From NCBI GenBank assembly GCA_037576215.1, contig JBANDB010000003.1, positions 3,968,001-4,032,000 on the forward strand: a DNA stretch of 64,000 bases, read 5' to 3'. The DNA is from Armillaria gallica (lineage: Eukaryota > Basidiomycota > Agaricomycetes > Agaricales > Physalacriaceae). The number at the start of each line of letters is the position of its first letter. Within the stretch, counting starts at the first letter, position 1. Below are positions 46,103-59,700 of the stretch, one piece after another. The position numbers were made by a program, and so were the translations under genes. A model generated the notes under the pieces. The model worked only from the letters and a program-made list of their open reading frames with translations. It had not been told where the DNA came from and searched no databases.

Positions 46103-49026
46103 ATGGTACGACCCTTTCCATTTTATTAGGCGACCTGTTGACCGTTTGGTAGGAATACGACCAACGTCGACTATCAATCGCCGACATTGAGGCGACGTTA
46201 CAAGACATCTACAACCACCACCCACTCGTCACCACTACCGATGCTGGTGATTCTGCTATACCCGCCGGCTCGCTTGTTGACGTTCTAAAGTCTTTATCGG
46301 ATGTTTACAATGGCTTCGAGCTCATGGACAGCACAGAAATAGCCAAGCTCAACGACGTTCTCAAGGACAATCCTGGCTTGCAAGTAACTCCACCGCTTTT
46401 AGTCCATTTCTGCGGGGAAAGGATCAAACAGCATGCAGCTTCTCTGGAGCCTTCGACAAGCGATGTGGCAGACTTGTCGGAGGGTCGAGGGCGCTCTCAA
46501 GACCGGACAGACAGCGAAGATAATTCCCGGTCATCAAGTAGTGATTCACAAAGCAGACCTCCATCCCGTGGACCACCTATGACACCCAAAACACAGTCAG
46601 TATTTGACACGCAGCGACGCCAGCGTTCGACTCCGCTAAGCAATAATGCCCCATCAAGTTGGACCAAGCGTCCTCCTGCACCGCATCGAAGGAAAAGCGA
46701 TGCGGGCAGTCGTAGCGATTCAGAAGTGAGTCTCTCCCAAAAGTCACGCGTTATCATTTCACTGACTCTGCTGTAGAACAGCCCAGCTGCTTTTAGGCAG
46801 TCATTCTCACGAAACAGGACTCCGTCGAATCCTACCTCCCCCTCAGCAAACATCTCCCCAGCTCAGAGCAATTTCCCGCTTGCTGGATCACCTCCCTCTA
46901 GGCCCCATTCGCGTGCCCATTCCAACCCGCAGTCTTTTAGCAGCCCCTTTCAGAACGATGACGACCACATGCATGATAGTGCGTCGATTTACGATTATAG
47001 AGGACAGCGCATGGATGACTCATTCATCACATCTGTATCATCGTTACCCATGCCGCATTCACCGTCAGACTCTGAGGAAGATGATTCTGAATTGGGGTTG
47101 GTAATGGAGCGCCAAACCACGAGTTCGACTGCTTCTCTAGAGCCCTTTGAGCGTGTCGACGCCATGCAAAAGCAGATTGCAGAGTTAATGAGGAGGTTGA
47201 CTGAGACAGATAGAGCCTTGCAGAAGAGGATTTCGGAACATGATTCTGAAGTGGAAGAGATGTCTACAAGAATAGACGAACTGCGTAGTGAGCTGAATGC
47301 TTCTAAGCGCGATGAAAAGGACCTGAGGTCCAAGGAGGTATGTTTTTCACCATCACACACACAAGTCACATTATATATATTTACTTTCGCAGCGGACATA
47401 CATGAACCAGATCTCAGCGCTGGAGAACGAAATCGCAAAGCTTACAAAGTCCCTGGAATCTTCTCGCTCATCTTATGCCAACTTACAGAAGCAGTACGCT
47501 GAGCAGTGCAGTGAGTCCCGCAATTTTTTCTCTCATTTTAGAGCCTCATAGTGGTTTGTCAGGCGCCTCTGAGAAATATCGTCATGACCTACGGCAGCGC
47601 GAAGAGACAATCCGCAACCTCAAAGAGACTGGTTCGTTGCATGAAATGGAGGCTATGAAGTGGACCAAAGAGCATGAAGCATACGAGGCTCGAATCTCTA
47701 GCCTCGAGGACGAATTGGAATTGGCCCAGCAAGTCCAAGCTCAATTAGACGAACAGAAGCAGGAGAATCTCCTACTGAAGGAGACGATTGATCGCATGAG
47801 ATTTGATATGGACGAGATGCGAAACAGTGCTTCCAGTGTTATGGGTGGGTCCAGCGGGAACTCTAGTGCAGCCAATACCCTGAGCAAGAGTCTGGGTGCC
47901 GAGTTGGCGAGTAAGATCAAAGGTGGCTGGGGGTTAGAAGACGCAGAGGAGGATATCGAAGACGAAGGCGATAGCGCGGAGACCACCGTTGAACGCGATA
48001 GCGACGGAGAAGATGTGATCCAGACAATTATAACAAGGAAGAAACGGGTATGCCTCATTGTTATGCTTCTTCCCTCGTTACATTGTATTGATTTGTTGCC
48101 TGTAGAAAGTTTCAAGTCGCGCGAATATGATTGGAACCACAACGGTGGAGGAATACAAAGAATATTCCGACACTGCCGTTCAATATGATGCTAGTGCGTT
48201 TATATCGGTCATAGCGACACAAACAGACCCGGAACCCATCATCGTCACGGCCTCTCTTAGCATTCAGACTGATGAACTTCCTGCGCCACCATCCGAACCT
48301 ATGGTTCCACCAAAGGTCACCATGGACATAGATATACAGACAGATTTCGTGGAGATCGACGAGCCCTCCCGTTCCCCTTCACCCGATGAAGCGCTGGCTT
48401 CTTCTTCATCAACTATAATTCCTCCCACGCCCAAGCCCCATCATCGATCTCTTGAAATCCCTTCCGACCAGCCACCCGCGTACGACCAGCACGAGGAACA
48501 TGACCGGGGTATTGCTTCTGATACACTGAAGAAATTGCATCCTGGTGTCGAGACGCCTCTGGCAGGAGTACCAGGCGGTGTTTCAAAAGAAGTTGTCGAC
48601 GCCTGGAACGTGGTCAAGGCGGCGGTCGGGTGCAAGTGCTCGGTTATAGACACCGTTATTGAAAACTCGGACAAAACCGACAGCTCTCGCCCACCAAAGG
48701 ACGCCAAGCGTCGGAAAAATCGTCTCTACAACATCATGTATGTGGTTCGCGATGGTTCTCCGCCTCTTCCGAACGGCGTGGTCACCCAGGCTGCAATGGT
48801 TTTCGGTGCTTCGGCATTAGTCCTTCTCGCTCTCGGCCCATACATGGTTCCTCACTATTCAATTCCTGGCGGTCCAACCTACTATGATCGGACTGCTTGG
48901 AACAGTTTTAACACGATGCAGGCGGCCGGAGAAGGTTTTTCTCCTGATGGCACTGCAGCCGTATGGAACTTTTTGGGTCGTGTAGGTGGCGGCGCTGCGC
49001 GAATGGCCAGAGGCTGGCCGACATGA
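46103..49026 (+). CDS. Large coiled-coil protein with C-terminal membrane segment, unknown function
   Basis: Exons 46103-46105, 46153-46725, 46777-47337, 47393-47510, 47563-48047 and 48106-49026 close to 886 aa. Only the ATG lies in the first coding exon; without the intron the frame stops at once. The N-terminus is folded-looking (EYDQRRLSIADIEATLQDIY). A long Ser/Pro-rich, low-complexity part follows, then heptad-rich coiled coil (about 340-590: VDAMQKQIAELMRRLTETDR, RISSLEDELELAQQVQAQLD). Repeated ATQTDPE/SIQTDE/DIQTDFVE motifs come next. A single hydrophobic helix near the C-terminus (AAMVFGASALVLLALGPYMV) suggests tail membrane anchoring. It could be an organelle tether or cytoskeletal adaptor. 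I do not recognise a named family. Confidence 0.82.
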
Positions 49027-49525
49027 ATATAATGAACGTAATGCATTTTTTATTCGCTTGTACTGTACTAATCATTTGGGAATCCTTTTCATGGATGGAT
49101 TTATGATCCCACACTCACTCATTTCTATATCTGCTGCTGTCTTAAGATACCACATCACTTACTCTCTTTATTGCTTTCCCTTATTGACCTAAAATGCTTA
49201 GCGTACTGATGTGTTGTAACGGAAGTGTGATCTGATGTACAGTGTGGACATTTTACAATGTCGTCTAAAGGGGTTAAGCTATCACTACTCTAATGTCAAT
49301 GGTCCGAATGAAAAGTATCAAGAAATGAGGTGTCTACAAAACATGGGTAAGAATATAAATGACGGAGGAGGGAGATAGTTGGCAAAGAAGTACAGAGTTA
49401 TCACGAGCAAGCGAGCATGAACGGGGATCATCAATATTGGGGTACAGACAAAGACCCCTGGACACGAAGAAGATCGAAAAGATGGGTGTATAAAAAGAGA
49501 AAGCCGACCAAATCTCTAGCAGGTA
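49027..49525. other. Convergent 3' intergenic region
   Basis: AT-rich 3' flanks of the coiled-coil gene (plus strand) and the kinase gene (minus strand). No gene is visible. Confidence 0.5.
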
Positions 49526-52024
49526 TCAATCCTGATGATTTGGTACATGCTTTCGACCCGGGGAAAATACAATTCCATCTTCTTCGTCCTCTTCTTCGCC
49601 ATCTACGTCACGACCGTAAACTGATGAAAGGTTTCCGTGGTCTCCAAAAGAGCTTGAGTCATCGTCTTCAGTGTCAAATGAAGTGTTTCGCGGTGGTCTC
49701 GCGTCGATCACCCGCGATGTAGGGTGGAACAGGTTGGAAGGGCCAACGCCGCGATCGTATGGACGACCGAATAATGAAAGGGAATTGAAAGATGGATCAT
49801 GTTGATCGGGAACTGGGTCGCTCTCGTCGTCATTCCATTCAATATCGAAACTATCGTTCCGAAATTCAATTGGATGATCTCCCCAGCTGGAGACACGCCG
49901 ATCTGCGGTCAGGATGTCGCTAGCGTCTGCAGATGGATGGTGATAGCGTAGGGCTTCTGCACTGGCACGAGCAGTACGCGTAGCGTGGGGCCGGGGAGGA
50001 CCGAAGAATTTCAGCGACCGAGTTGGATTGCTGTCGCTGTCTTCGGGGGAAACGGATTTTGGTGTACTACTACTGGTTCGGCTAGACCTCTTGAAAATTG
50101 ATGGGAGTGTGAAGGTGAATCTAGATGCGCTTGGTGAGGTAATGGTTGTTGAATCATGGTCGTTTCGAGACCTGATAGAGGAATGGCGGCTGATGCTGGT
50201 AGACCCGCGAGTTCGTGAGGCGGACCGGCCAGTGGACATCGATCTCGACTTCGCCTTTTTGCGGGCAGTATTCGAAGAAAGGAGGGTAGATGGAGAAGAC
50301 GTGTCTGTTGCTTTCCCTTTGCCCTTGTCCCGTCCAGAACCAAAGCGCCCGGTAATACTGCGATGTCGTACCATAGAAGGACTGTCACTGTTGTCTTTGC
50401 CACGTCTATCATTATGGCCAGGTGTAAGTGTGCTCGTCAAGTCTGGTGTAGCGGCACGAATACGCTTTGTGATTTTGGTCACCCCACGTTGGAGCCGTGA
50501 CCGCCACTTGAAGTGAATCATGGACATCGCCTTGCGCTCTTCTTCTGCAGAGACGACAATTTTTTGTGACGTTTCTTGGAGCCATGTATCTGGATTTGGA
50601 AGGTCATGGAGAAACCACGGACTGCACTGTGTCAATGTGAGGTTAGTGGGAAAGGTATGATAAGGGTAAATCAGACGTACTCGAACTTCGCTGAGGGTGA
50701 TCCGAAGCTTCACGTCCTTAGCAAGGAAATGGTCTAGAAGATGCATAACGATTCCACCCTCCGAATGCTCGTCAGCGGGATAGCGTCCGCCAGTAGGGAT
50801 ACGATCATAGCCCATGTACTCTTCGGCCTCCCAATCGTCGTGGAATATCCGCCGATACACTTTCCATTCACTACCAACGCCACTCTCCCTTGGGGCAAAT
50901 GGTACTTTGCCAAAGAGCAGGCAGTACAATGTAACTCCAAGGGCCCAGACGTCGATGGCATTGGTGATAGGCTGAGGTGGCGGTGGAGGGGTCTGATCTA
51001 TGCAAACAGAGTCGTATACGACCTCGGGTGCCATGAACATGGGCGTCCCGGCTCTGATAGCCAAGTTGGTATCTGTGAGGAGGATGGGGTCCTCGGGATC
51101 ATCCTGGGCGGAAGGTCCGGCATGGGATAGCCGTAGTGCATAGGAGAACTGCGAGGTACCAAAGTCAGCGATCTTGACATGCTGACGGTGCGCGGTCCAC
51201 AACAAATTAGCTGGTTTGATATCTCGATGAATGATGCCTTGGGCGTGGACTGGAAGACAAAGGTTGGCTGACGACGGATTAGGTATGCGTGAGTACTCAC
51301 GGTAGTCCAGGCCAAGTATAGCGTCCCGTATGATGCGACGAGTCTGCTCCACCGTGGAGACGGGGTTGCCTTGGTTGGTCCATTCAACTTCTCCACCTGC
51401 ACAGTACTCCATGACTAAAATTGAGGGTTAGATGAGGGAATATAGCCATGGGGGCGCATAAACCTCGGTATGCGGGGCAATGGCAGCCTCGGAAGACGCC
51501 GCACACTACAAAGCAGCCTGCATACAGAGGATGGTCGGAAGAGACGTACCCATGAATATCTTGCCAAGGACCCGGTCGTCCAGCACCTCAAAGAGTCGAA
51601 CAACGTGCGGGTGGCGAAGTTTCTTCATAATGGCTATCTCTTTGAGTATTTTGCCTTCTGCGGAGTGAATAGCATCTCCCAGCGAGGGATCGGTAGTTCG
51701 AGGAATGTGCGAGCGCCGTAGCTGCTCATACTTCTTGTTCCTCTTGGCTTGAGGAGAAACGCGACGCACGGCCTTAATAGCCTGTTCAGGATGAGTAAGA
51801 ATGGGGCGTTAAAGCAAAGAGGACGAATGCACCAGTACTCTGCCTGGGTACAGGGAGCTATAGGCCACATATACGGTTCCGTTCTTTCCCTGGCCGACCT
51901 TGGGACCTAGGTCGTATTCATTGACCGCGATTTTGCTGACCTCGACGTGGTCGGTAGTGATGACTGAGGGAGGATCGAATACACGGCTATCGACAGAACC
52001 ACCAGGAAGGGTGCTCTCAACCAT
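49526..52024 (-). CDS. Ser/Thr protein kinase, CaMKK / SAK1-TOS3-ELM1 group
   Basis: Exons 51839-52024, 51550-51781, 51301-51414, 50681-51249 and 49526-50626 give 733 aa. Kinases of this group phosphorylate the activation loop of Snf1/AMPK and act in nutrient and cell-polarity signalling. The Gly loop is KVGQGKNGTVYVAY (from about 43), the ATP lysine is in AIKAV (Lys65), the catalytic loop is IIHRDIKPANLL (Asp187), the magnesium site is DFG (206-208), and the APE motif is at about 251-253. An insert between DFG and APE is typical of the group. The C-terminal third is Ser/Arg-rich and probably disordered. All catalytic residues are present. Confidence 0.9.
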
Positions 52025-52361
52025 GATTGTGGTGGGCCAGAGAGCAGCATGAAAGGGAGTAGATGGTGGTTCACGGTCAAGGAGAACTGTACAAGAAATA
52101 ACATATTCATTAGAATGACCCCGGATACCGCTTATCCAAAAATGGACAACAGGAAATCTATTTCGAATTTGAAATCAAGGAATTGATGCTTTGATTCAAA
52201 TCTTCCTTCCAGTTTATTCCACTACGAGTAATTCCTTATATCCCGTCACTATTTCCAGGCAATTGCCCCCCTGCCGCTTCGCCGTGCTACGCAGCGCTTC
52301 CCCTTGCACACGTACATTTATCTTCTTCCTTGACATCTTTCATCACCTGTAAACATACATA

Positions 52362-52807
52362 TCAATATACGCCCTCGAATAATTTAATTTGCCAGCAGCT
52401 CTGATTCCCGCGAGGAACTATGCCATAATGGTCTCCGATCTGTATCGCAGGGACGCACTCGGAATCACCGAGAAAAAGGGGGTCTTCATCTACTCACTGA
52501 TTCGACATGCTGGCCGCAACCCTGTGGATAGCATGTTAGTAACCGCCGGTCAACTTAGGAGGGGCCCACAGGCGAAAGAAGACGTAAGGACGATGCAATC
52601 CTAAGATCTCCGATAGGAATAATGGGCCAGGCATCCTATCCAATCCAGTGCTTCTCGGATCACCTAGCCACTCTATTCATACTCTGATGATGCGGCTCGG
52701 ATGGGGGGGAGTAGGAGAAACAAGCAACAGATACTCACAGCCCACGTAGCCTTCCCACACTTCTCGCATTTGACCAGTCGGCATGAGTCTACGGGGACGC
52801 ATTCCAT
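52362..52807 (-). CDS. Small Cys-rich protein (CxxCGKxTWxGCG family), 56 aa
   Basis: Three short exons (52739-52807, 52498-52521, 52362-52439) join in frame: MECVPVDSCRLVKCEKCGKA followed by TWA, GCGQHVES, and IGDHYGIVPRGNQSCWQIKL followed by FEGVY. The core CEKCGKATWAGCGQHV is the signature of a small, widespread fungal family with a CxxC...CG pattern that could bind zinc. Both introns have GT-AG ends. The middle exon has only eight codons, so automatic gene finders could miss it. The last exon is less conserved in my memory of the family, where the protein usually continues after HV. The function is unknown. Confidence 0.65.
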
Positions 52808-53139
52808 GGTCTGGTGTACCATATTGCTTCTATTGATAGGTATGCCCCACCATTAACCCATTGTTCGAAGTAAGTACAGCGTAGCTTACCGCGGCGATCT
52901 TGGGCTGTTGGAAAAAGGGAGTCTGTAACCGCAGCTGTAATCTGCGCTTTTAAAATATACCCCACGTGATCGCTTACAACTGAGCAGAAGATGATGAGCA
53001 ATGCATTAATGAGCATGCAAGTGATCTTATAATTCGGAATACAGGACCAGCAGGTCCGAGAACAAACGGCGACTGTTCAAAGGGTTTATCGAAAAAAGCA
53101 ATCTGCGTTCATGTCGGATGCAATTCTATCATTCGGTCT
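52808..53139. other. Intergenic, no gene
   Basis: About 330 bp upstream of the small Cys protein and downstream of the aminotransferase. No coding signal is visible. Confidence 0.45.
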
Positions 53140-55149
53140 TTACGGGTTTGCTCTCGCATCTAAGATGGCGTCCCGAAGTCTTTTGACAGCCTCTTCTGCA
53201 TCTTCTTCACCGACTACGCTGAAGGACGCGCGTACGTATGCCGTCTTCCTGCCATTCGGTAGGAAGACAGTTCCCGGGAGCGCGATGACACCTCTTTCGA
53301 ATGCATTCGTACGAATCACGCTTTCCGAATCACCTTCTTCATGCTCCGACACGCCAAGGCGTAACTTGAACCTACAAACGAATGAGAATCTCACGTCCAA
53401 TCCTTCCACGGCGAAACGTACCAGAAGAACAACCCTGCCTCGGGGGAATCCCAATCAGCTAAATCCGAGAGATGCGCCTTCAAAGCTCGTTCAAATATAT
53501 CCCTTTTCTTCCGATAGAAAGAAGAAACATGGTCAGTGTGGGCCTTGAAACCATCGTAACCCCAGGAATCAAGCAACGCAAAAGTTATGACTTGAGTCAG
53601 GGAAGATGTCTGGAGATTTGAAGTTGACGTCTAGAAAAAGAATGATTGACGGATGCCACCGACAATCATCAAAAACCAATAAGATTCTAGTAGTAAATGA
53701 AAATTTCCGGGATCTAGGCCGGTACAATAAAGACGTACATGTCGATCCATGGCGTCGAGGAGTGGCTCGGGGCCGGAAGCAAACCCAATGCGGATGCCAG
53801 CCGATAGGATCTTTGAGAGACTGTCAAAACGGAGCACTCTACCCACTTCCGGCTCTTCGAGCTCCAGGGAAAAATAGGAAGGATATCTTGGAGCCTCGCC
53901 AAAATACAGGTAGTAGTACGGATCGTCTGCGCAGGGGTAAGTGGGTATGCATACGCAGTGTATGACAGGACTTGCCTTCTAGAATGATAAAATTGTGCTC
54001 TCGAGCAAGCTGCAGAACCTCTTTGCGCCGTTCTAAAGTAGCAGTCATCCCGGTGGGATTGCATCCATACTGCGCCATCAGAAACTCCGTAAAGCACTAA
54101 AAGCTAAGAAGCAGTACGTATACGTACAGGAACCGTGTACAGGACTCTTGGTTTCGGTTTGTTGGCTGGCCAGCTTTCCAGAATCGAGCGAAGGGAACTG
54201 GCGAGTATCCCATGTGCATCCGTCTCGACCTCTAACGGAACACAGCAACCATGCGAATCAATGATCTGGGAAGCGGATACGTATTAAAACACTGTCGCGG
54301 GACGAACATACCAATCTGATCACAGTGAAGACTCTGGAACATGGGAATCACACCCCTGCAAAACGCGGAAGAAATTAATGAAGAGACTCGGTCAGGTCCA
54401 TACCATGAAACGTTGCGATGAGCTACGCACGCGTAAACTGGGGACTCGACAAGAATAGGATCCCCAGGATTGATCATTGCCGTGACAGCCTGTTGAAGAA
54501 GGTGTAAGCATATCATACAGGATCGCGTATACGTCCCCATTCAAGAATGGCAGATACTTACTTTGTAGATCAGGTCCTGCGATCCAGAACCTACACTGAG
54601 ACGCCACCCTTCACCCTGTCTCCGGCCATGGATGTTTTCTTGCAGGCCGGTGAGCCAGTTGCGCAGCTGCGGTATCCCAGCAGTTTCGCCGTATTGCAGG
54701 CCCTTGGCAAGCTCAGCCTGGCTCAGTTCCACCGGGACATCCCGACTGGGGTCAATAGGCGATCGAGCTGTGAAACTCAACGAAGTGAATGGGAAGGTGG
54801 CCGCGTTGGGCTTGCCGGCCAGAAGCGATATGATGCCTGGAGTCGCTTCCAAGGGCAGCAGGCTCCGAACTGGACAAAAGTGTATCGGTACCTGGTTGGC
54901 CTAGAGATTGTTGAAGACTGATTGACTGACTGGGGCTGGGACTCCGATTCTTCGCCACAAGAGAAAGAAAAGGAATGTAGAAGTCTGCAGGGAGAGCCTT
55001 TACTTGGAAATTGTCACGACGGCCTGCGCTGTCGGCAGGGCCTGCGCGCGGTCCTTTGACCGGCGGATCAGTCTACCACAAGACGCATCTGATGAATGGC
55101 TACTACCACAGGAAGAAATATCCATTCTTACCACGTTCACGTTGTTCAT
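53140..55149 (-). CDS. Aromatic aminotransferase, class I/II (ARO8-like)
   Basis: The first exon is tiny (55132-55149, MNNVNV) and joins ALPADFYIPFLSLVAKNRSP at 54997. The product then runs PLEATPGIISLLAGKPNAAT, LSVGSGSQDLIYKAVTAMIN, PILVESPVYA, YGCNPTGMTATLERRKE, DDPYYYLYFGEAPRYPSYFS and DSLSKILSAGIRIGFASGPE, where the Lys binds PLP. It ends ILDARANP at 53140. At least eight exons are present. The group transfers amino groups between aromatic amino acids (or kynurenine/2-aminoadipate) and 2-oxo acids. The NPTG turn and the Arg of the C-terminal domain (YVRASFS) fit an active enzyme. Internal exon borders were read by frame and motif. Confidence 0.85.
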
Positions 55150-56747
55150 CACGGCGGATTCGATGGACGTAGCACCGAAAAAACGACACCTGCCTAAAAC
55201 AGTCTCTCCCATTTCGTAATTTCGCGGTTTTAAAATTCTCAGGCGAAATAGGGACGTCGATTCAATTATCTTCCCCGACCATCAGTAGTAAAAAAAGGCT
55301 ATGTGGGCCCTACTGAGCGGATTCCCCCATCCACGAATACGATTGGTTGGATGTCTATGGAATGCGGGAGCGAAGGCTTACATACCTCGGATTCTTTTGC
55401 TGCAGCCCCGTACGTTACGGTCTGCCCCACTCTGTCGAAATATTCTCCCAGTATTTTGGACTAGGTTTTATGCATCATGCTCCCACACCCAAAATAAAGA
55501 GACAAAAGGACAGATCTCCCTGGATGCTCAGTCGAGTTCAACTGCTGCTGATGATTGGACTACCTGACTGAGGCTTGGCACATCATGATCTCCACTGACT
55601 CGACTGTCATCATCTTTCCTACGCACTCTTCGATGTGGTTGCTGAAGCACGTTTGACGGCGGGAATTGTCCAAAGCTCCTCTTACTGTTCTTCAATTTCG
55701 ATTTTTCTGGCCTGTATTAGGATGTTCAGTCCCCACTATAGGGAACCTTAGCCGGTATGCCCCAAGCTGCGTACCTCTTCTACGCGTCCTGGCGTCATTG
55801 TGGTACGCTCCACAGGGCGGCCCAGACTGCTTCGCCAGGTCACAGCGGCCGGTGCTTGGGAAGACACAACAAATCTGATTGGCTGCCTCTCTGCCCTCGA
55901 ATCGAGTCAAGACTCGACTTGGCAATGAGATGGTTGCTCCTGTCCTCCATGCCCTTTTTTGTTATGTCCCCCGGCCCCCCATGACCGTGGTAACCCCACA
56001 TGATAACAGGCTAGCCCGTCCTCGACCGCCCTACCCCAGACCCAGCGCGCTGCCTCCACAACACGACCAAAAGATGGACTCCACCTCTGTTTCGTATACC
56101 TGTATTCCGTTAGGACTACGGTGGCTCATCAGAATGACTCAGCTGATGTCCAACGGGGGTCCGACTTCTTGACCACTCTCAGATCTCGAGGTCCAGATTA
56201 TATGACTGACAGATCTCTTCAACAAGGACCCCGGCATCTCGCCACTCTCTCTTCATGTCTAAACCTGGAAACACGGCCAGATATATACCCTGACCTCCGA
56301 AGCTTCTTCGGACGAATTGTCCTGGTTCTTAATGAAAATTTATTCGATCCAAGTACGTGAAGAAGCAGCACGCAATGTGCCTCACATGTTTGTAAAGTCA
56401 AAAGTCTGTTCCTAGGTCATTCTGATGCACTGATGACTTGGAAAGCGGGCATTGTTTTTGTTAAATTGTGTCACTGCATCAAATGCCTCTCAGGGCTATC
56501 ATACACTCGGGCGGAATTTACGAGTATTCGAAGGCTTTCTTCTGTCCAAGATGGCATCAAAATCCTGGTCGCAATATTCCGACGACGCTTACAGCGCGAG
56601 AAAACAGGGGATCAAGTGTTCACTGTTGAAATGGTCCGTTCTCTCCTTCCAGTCCGCAATACCAATAGTTATCAGATGAAATATCATATCGTTTATGCGG
56701 TGGGCGAGGACACAATACTTATGTACAAACTAGGATGTGGATAACAA
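55150..56747. other. 1.6-kb intergenic region, no supportable gene
   Basis: Several frames of 60-120 codons occur on both strands, but none shows a family motif or a splice pattern that extends it. The left end is the aminotransferase promoter region. The right end is the 3' flank of the ABC transporter. Confidence 0.45.
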
Positions 56748-59700
56748 CTACCGTTTCTCTTTAACGAAGACATGAAGTGTGATATAACTTGCCACCGTGA
56801 AGAAAGCGAAGAAGATGCCGAGAAGTGCGATGTTAGGCCACCAGAATGCCTGGGCTTTCAAGCCAAAGACGGACAGAATCATCGAAGCAGGAACATCTAA
56901 TTCTACCCCATACTGACAAAATGGATCAGCATCACGGCCTTACCACCTGGTGGTGAACTTACCTTGACTTCCTTCAATGATAGATAACGCAATTCGTTGA
57001 CAGCAAGTGCTTCGAAGGCAGCGTGGAAGAAGGAAATATAGTATAAGAATTCCAAAGCGGGGACGATGTGCTCTCTACTAATCAAGAGACCCGCGAACAG
57101 TAAGCTATGGAACCAAGTTCTGTGAGCATCTTTGGATCACCCAATTTTGCGAGCGACGTACTTGAACAACATCACTAGTGTGCCGACTAGGCTAGCCACA
57201 CTGGTATTTGAATAGGCAATCGAAAGCAACAGGACAACACTGGCTGTGGTGAGATTAAATAGCACCAGGGTAAGCATGAACTTCCAAAAGCCGGCAACGG
57301 TCGGGACCAGTCCGGCAAGTCCGTAGACAATCCCACCGAACATGAGGGGAGGGACCACACGTAAAGGCAGGATGTCGAACAACACCTATTCAATATGTTA
57401 TGTGACGGTTACGACGTTTGAATGAACGTTAACGTGCCTTGGAAGAGAAGTAGGTGAATGTCGAGTAATATCCATTCGACCTGGAGATGTAATTGAGAGG
57501 TTGTCCGGTTACTCAGCCCATAACGCAGACGAACCTTTCCCGCATAAACAAAATTCGCTCATTAGCGAATAACCCCAAACTTGACAGACAGGAGAACCCA
57601 AAAAGGGACAATGTGAAAAAGAACAGCCCTAAGTATTGCCACGAATCAATATTTGATAACTGCAAGATGCAGGGTCCTGACCGAGTCTATTTTGGAATCC
57701 TGCAATATCATTCCTAAGGGGAAATGAGTGAATGTGAGACTACGAAGATTCATCGACGGACTTACGTGACATTATGGAAGAACAAGCCACAAATCACTGG
57801 AATCACATTCAGTCAGAGATTTGGGGGAGGGCACATTATAGCGTAGCCACACTCACGGGCTAAAGCGATCGAAGCCAAGTAATGGGAAGCCAGTAGAGCG
57901 GGATCCCGGTACAGATTTTTAAACGCACGGCCGCTCAAGATCCTAAACTGAGTACCCCAACTCGCGCGTTTCCGACCTCTGAGTAGGGAAGTCTCAAATA
58001 CGACATCAGGAAGCTCGTCTCCACCACCATTCGAGCTGTTTCCATTCTCCGCGCCCTGATGGACCTGATCGGTCTCTGCCTTGATATCGGCGGCAATGGT
58101 GCTCTGAGCATACGCGTCTACGAGGGCAAGAAGTTTGGGAGCTAAGGGTTCATTACCTGGCTTAGGAGGTCCGGAGACGGCTTCAAAGAGCTGAGAGGTC
58201 TTGCGCTTTATGTAGGCACCTGTGGATGAGCTGATGGAGTTTGGGCGAGTCTGCAACTCAGTCTCATCCCCAGGCGGAGAACTAGTAGAAGATGAAGGGT
58301 GGGAATGGACAGACACCGGCACGGCTTGACGCCTTAGACCGCGTTCCTCATCTCCCAGATTGCTCGTGTCTTCTGTCGGAGAGCTGGGTTCTAATGACAG
58401 CGATTCACTTCTTGGAGTACTGGACATGCTCGCGTGCATAGTCAAGTCGACTAATGAACCAAAGATCAACATCATCCTGAGACGCATACGTAAAAAAAAA
58501 CGAACTGAGGAAGTCGGCTATGTTGAAACCAGGTGGACAAGGACGTCCAATACCGGCAAAGTAATCTTGGCATTTAGAGAACTCGCCCGAGTAAACCAGT
58601 TTTCCCATAGCAAGAACAACCAGCTGATCAAAAAGCGCTACAATGTTGCTGCGGGGCTGGTGAATCGTAAATACGACAGTGCGGTTATAGTCCTTGGCAA
58701 GCGAGACGAGACTGTCTACAACGTTGAAGGCATTGAAGGCATCCAAACCTGTAGAGGAGCCCGCGTTACTGTTTGCAAACAGAAGACAACGACATGTACT
58801 AACCACTAGTCGGTTCGTCCAAGAATAGAATCGAAGGGCTCGTAACCAATTCACAAGCAATCGAAACCCGCCTTTTCTCGCCTCCAGAGATAGATCGCCG
58901 ACCTACCAGCCTGGTCAATCAATAAAAAACTGTACGAGGCCCAATACGCTTACCACTATCACCGATTCTCATATCTTTTATCTTCAGAATTCCAAGTTCG
59001 TTCAAGGTCTCTAGTGTTCTAAACTTCTTGGCCTCAAAACTCATATCTCTGGGTAATCGCAACAAGGCGCTGTATAGCACCGTCTCGTACACGGTCAGTG
59101 TACTCATGAGCGTGTCTTCTTGGTCCACGAAACCGGTTACACTCTTGAATTCGGCATCAGCTACCTCCCTGCCATTCACGAGTGTAACACCTCCCACTAA
59201 GCCCCGTTTGTTCTTCCGGGCAAGGATATCGAGTAAGGTTGATTTTCCTGCGCCAGAAGCGCCCATGATAGCCATGACCTGGCCAGGCCTTACGGAACCG
59301 GTGATATTGTCCAGGATGATACGAGATCCGATGCTATATTGGAGTGACGAAAAGTGTAAGGAAGCAGGAACGTGTTCGGCCATTAGCTTGGATGCTTCAT
59401 TGTCTGGAAGGCGTATTTGGCCAAATTCCCCGGTTCCGGCTCGGCCTGCGTACCACAGAATTGCAGAGGTTAGCACAACGATCATACCAGCACCAGCAGC
59501 GCTGAGAGCCACCCAACGTGTATTGTCAGGTTTGGGGGGACGCTGGAGCCAATTGAATAAGAGGAAGCTAGATAGTTATTGTTGGCACGTACCACATAAC
59601 CAGGAACCTGGGAGTAGTGAAGACATTCACCTCCCTCACATTGAAGTGTGATATAAGGGTCGCCGAAGACGCTCAGAATTAGATCATTCATGGCTGGTTC

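Noticed and set aside
55150..56747. Several open frames of 60-120 codons
   Set aside because: No family motif, no consistent introns, and both strands are equally open.
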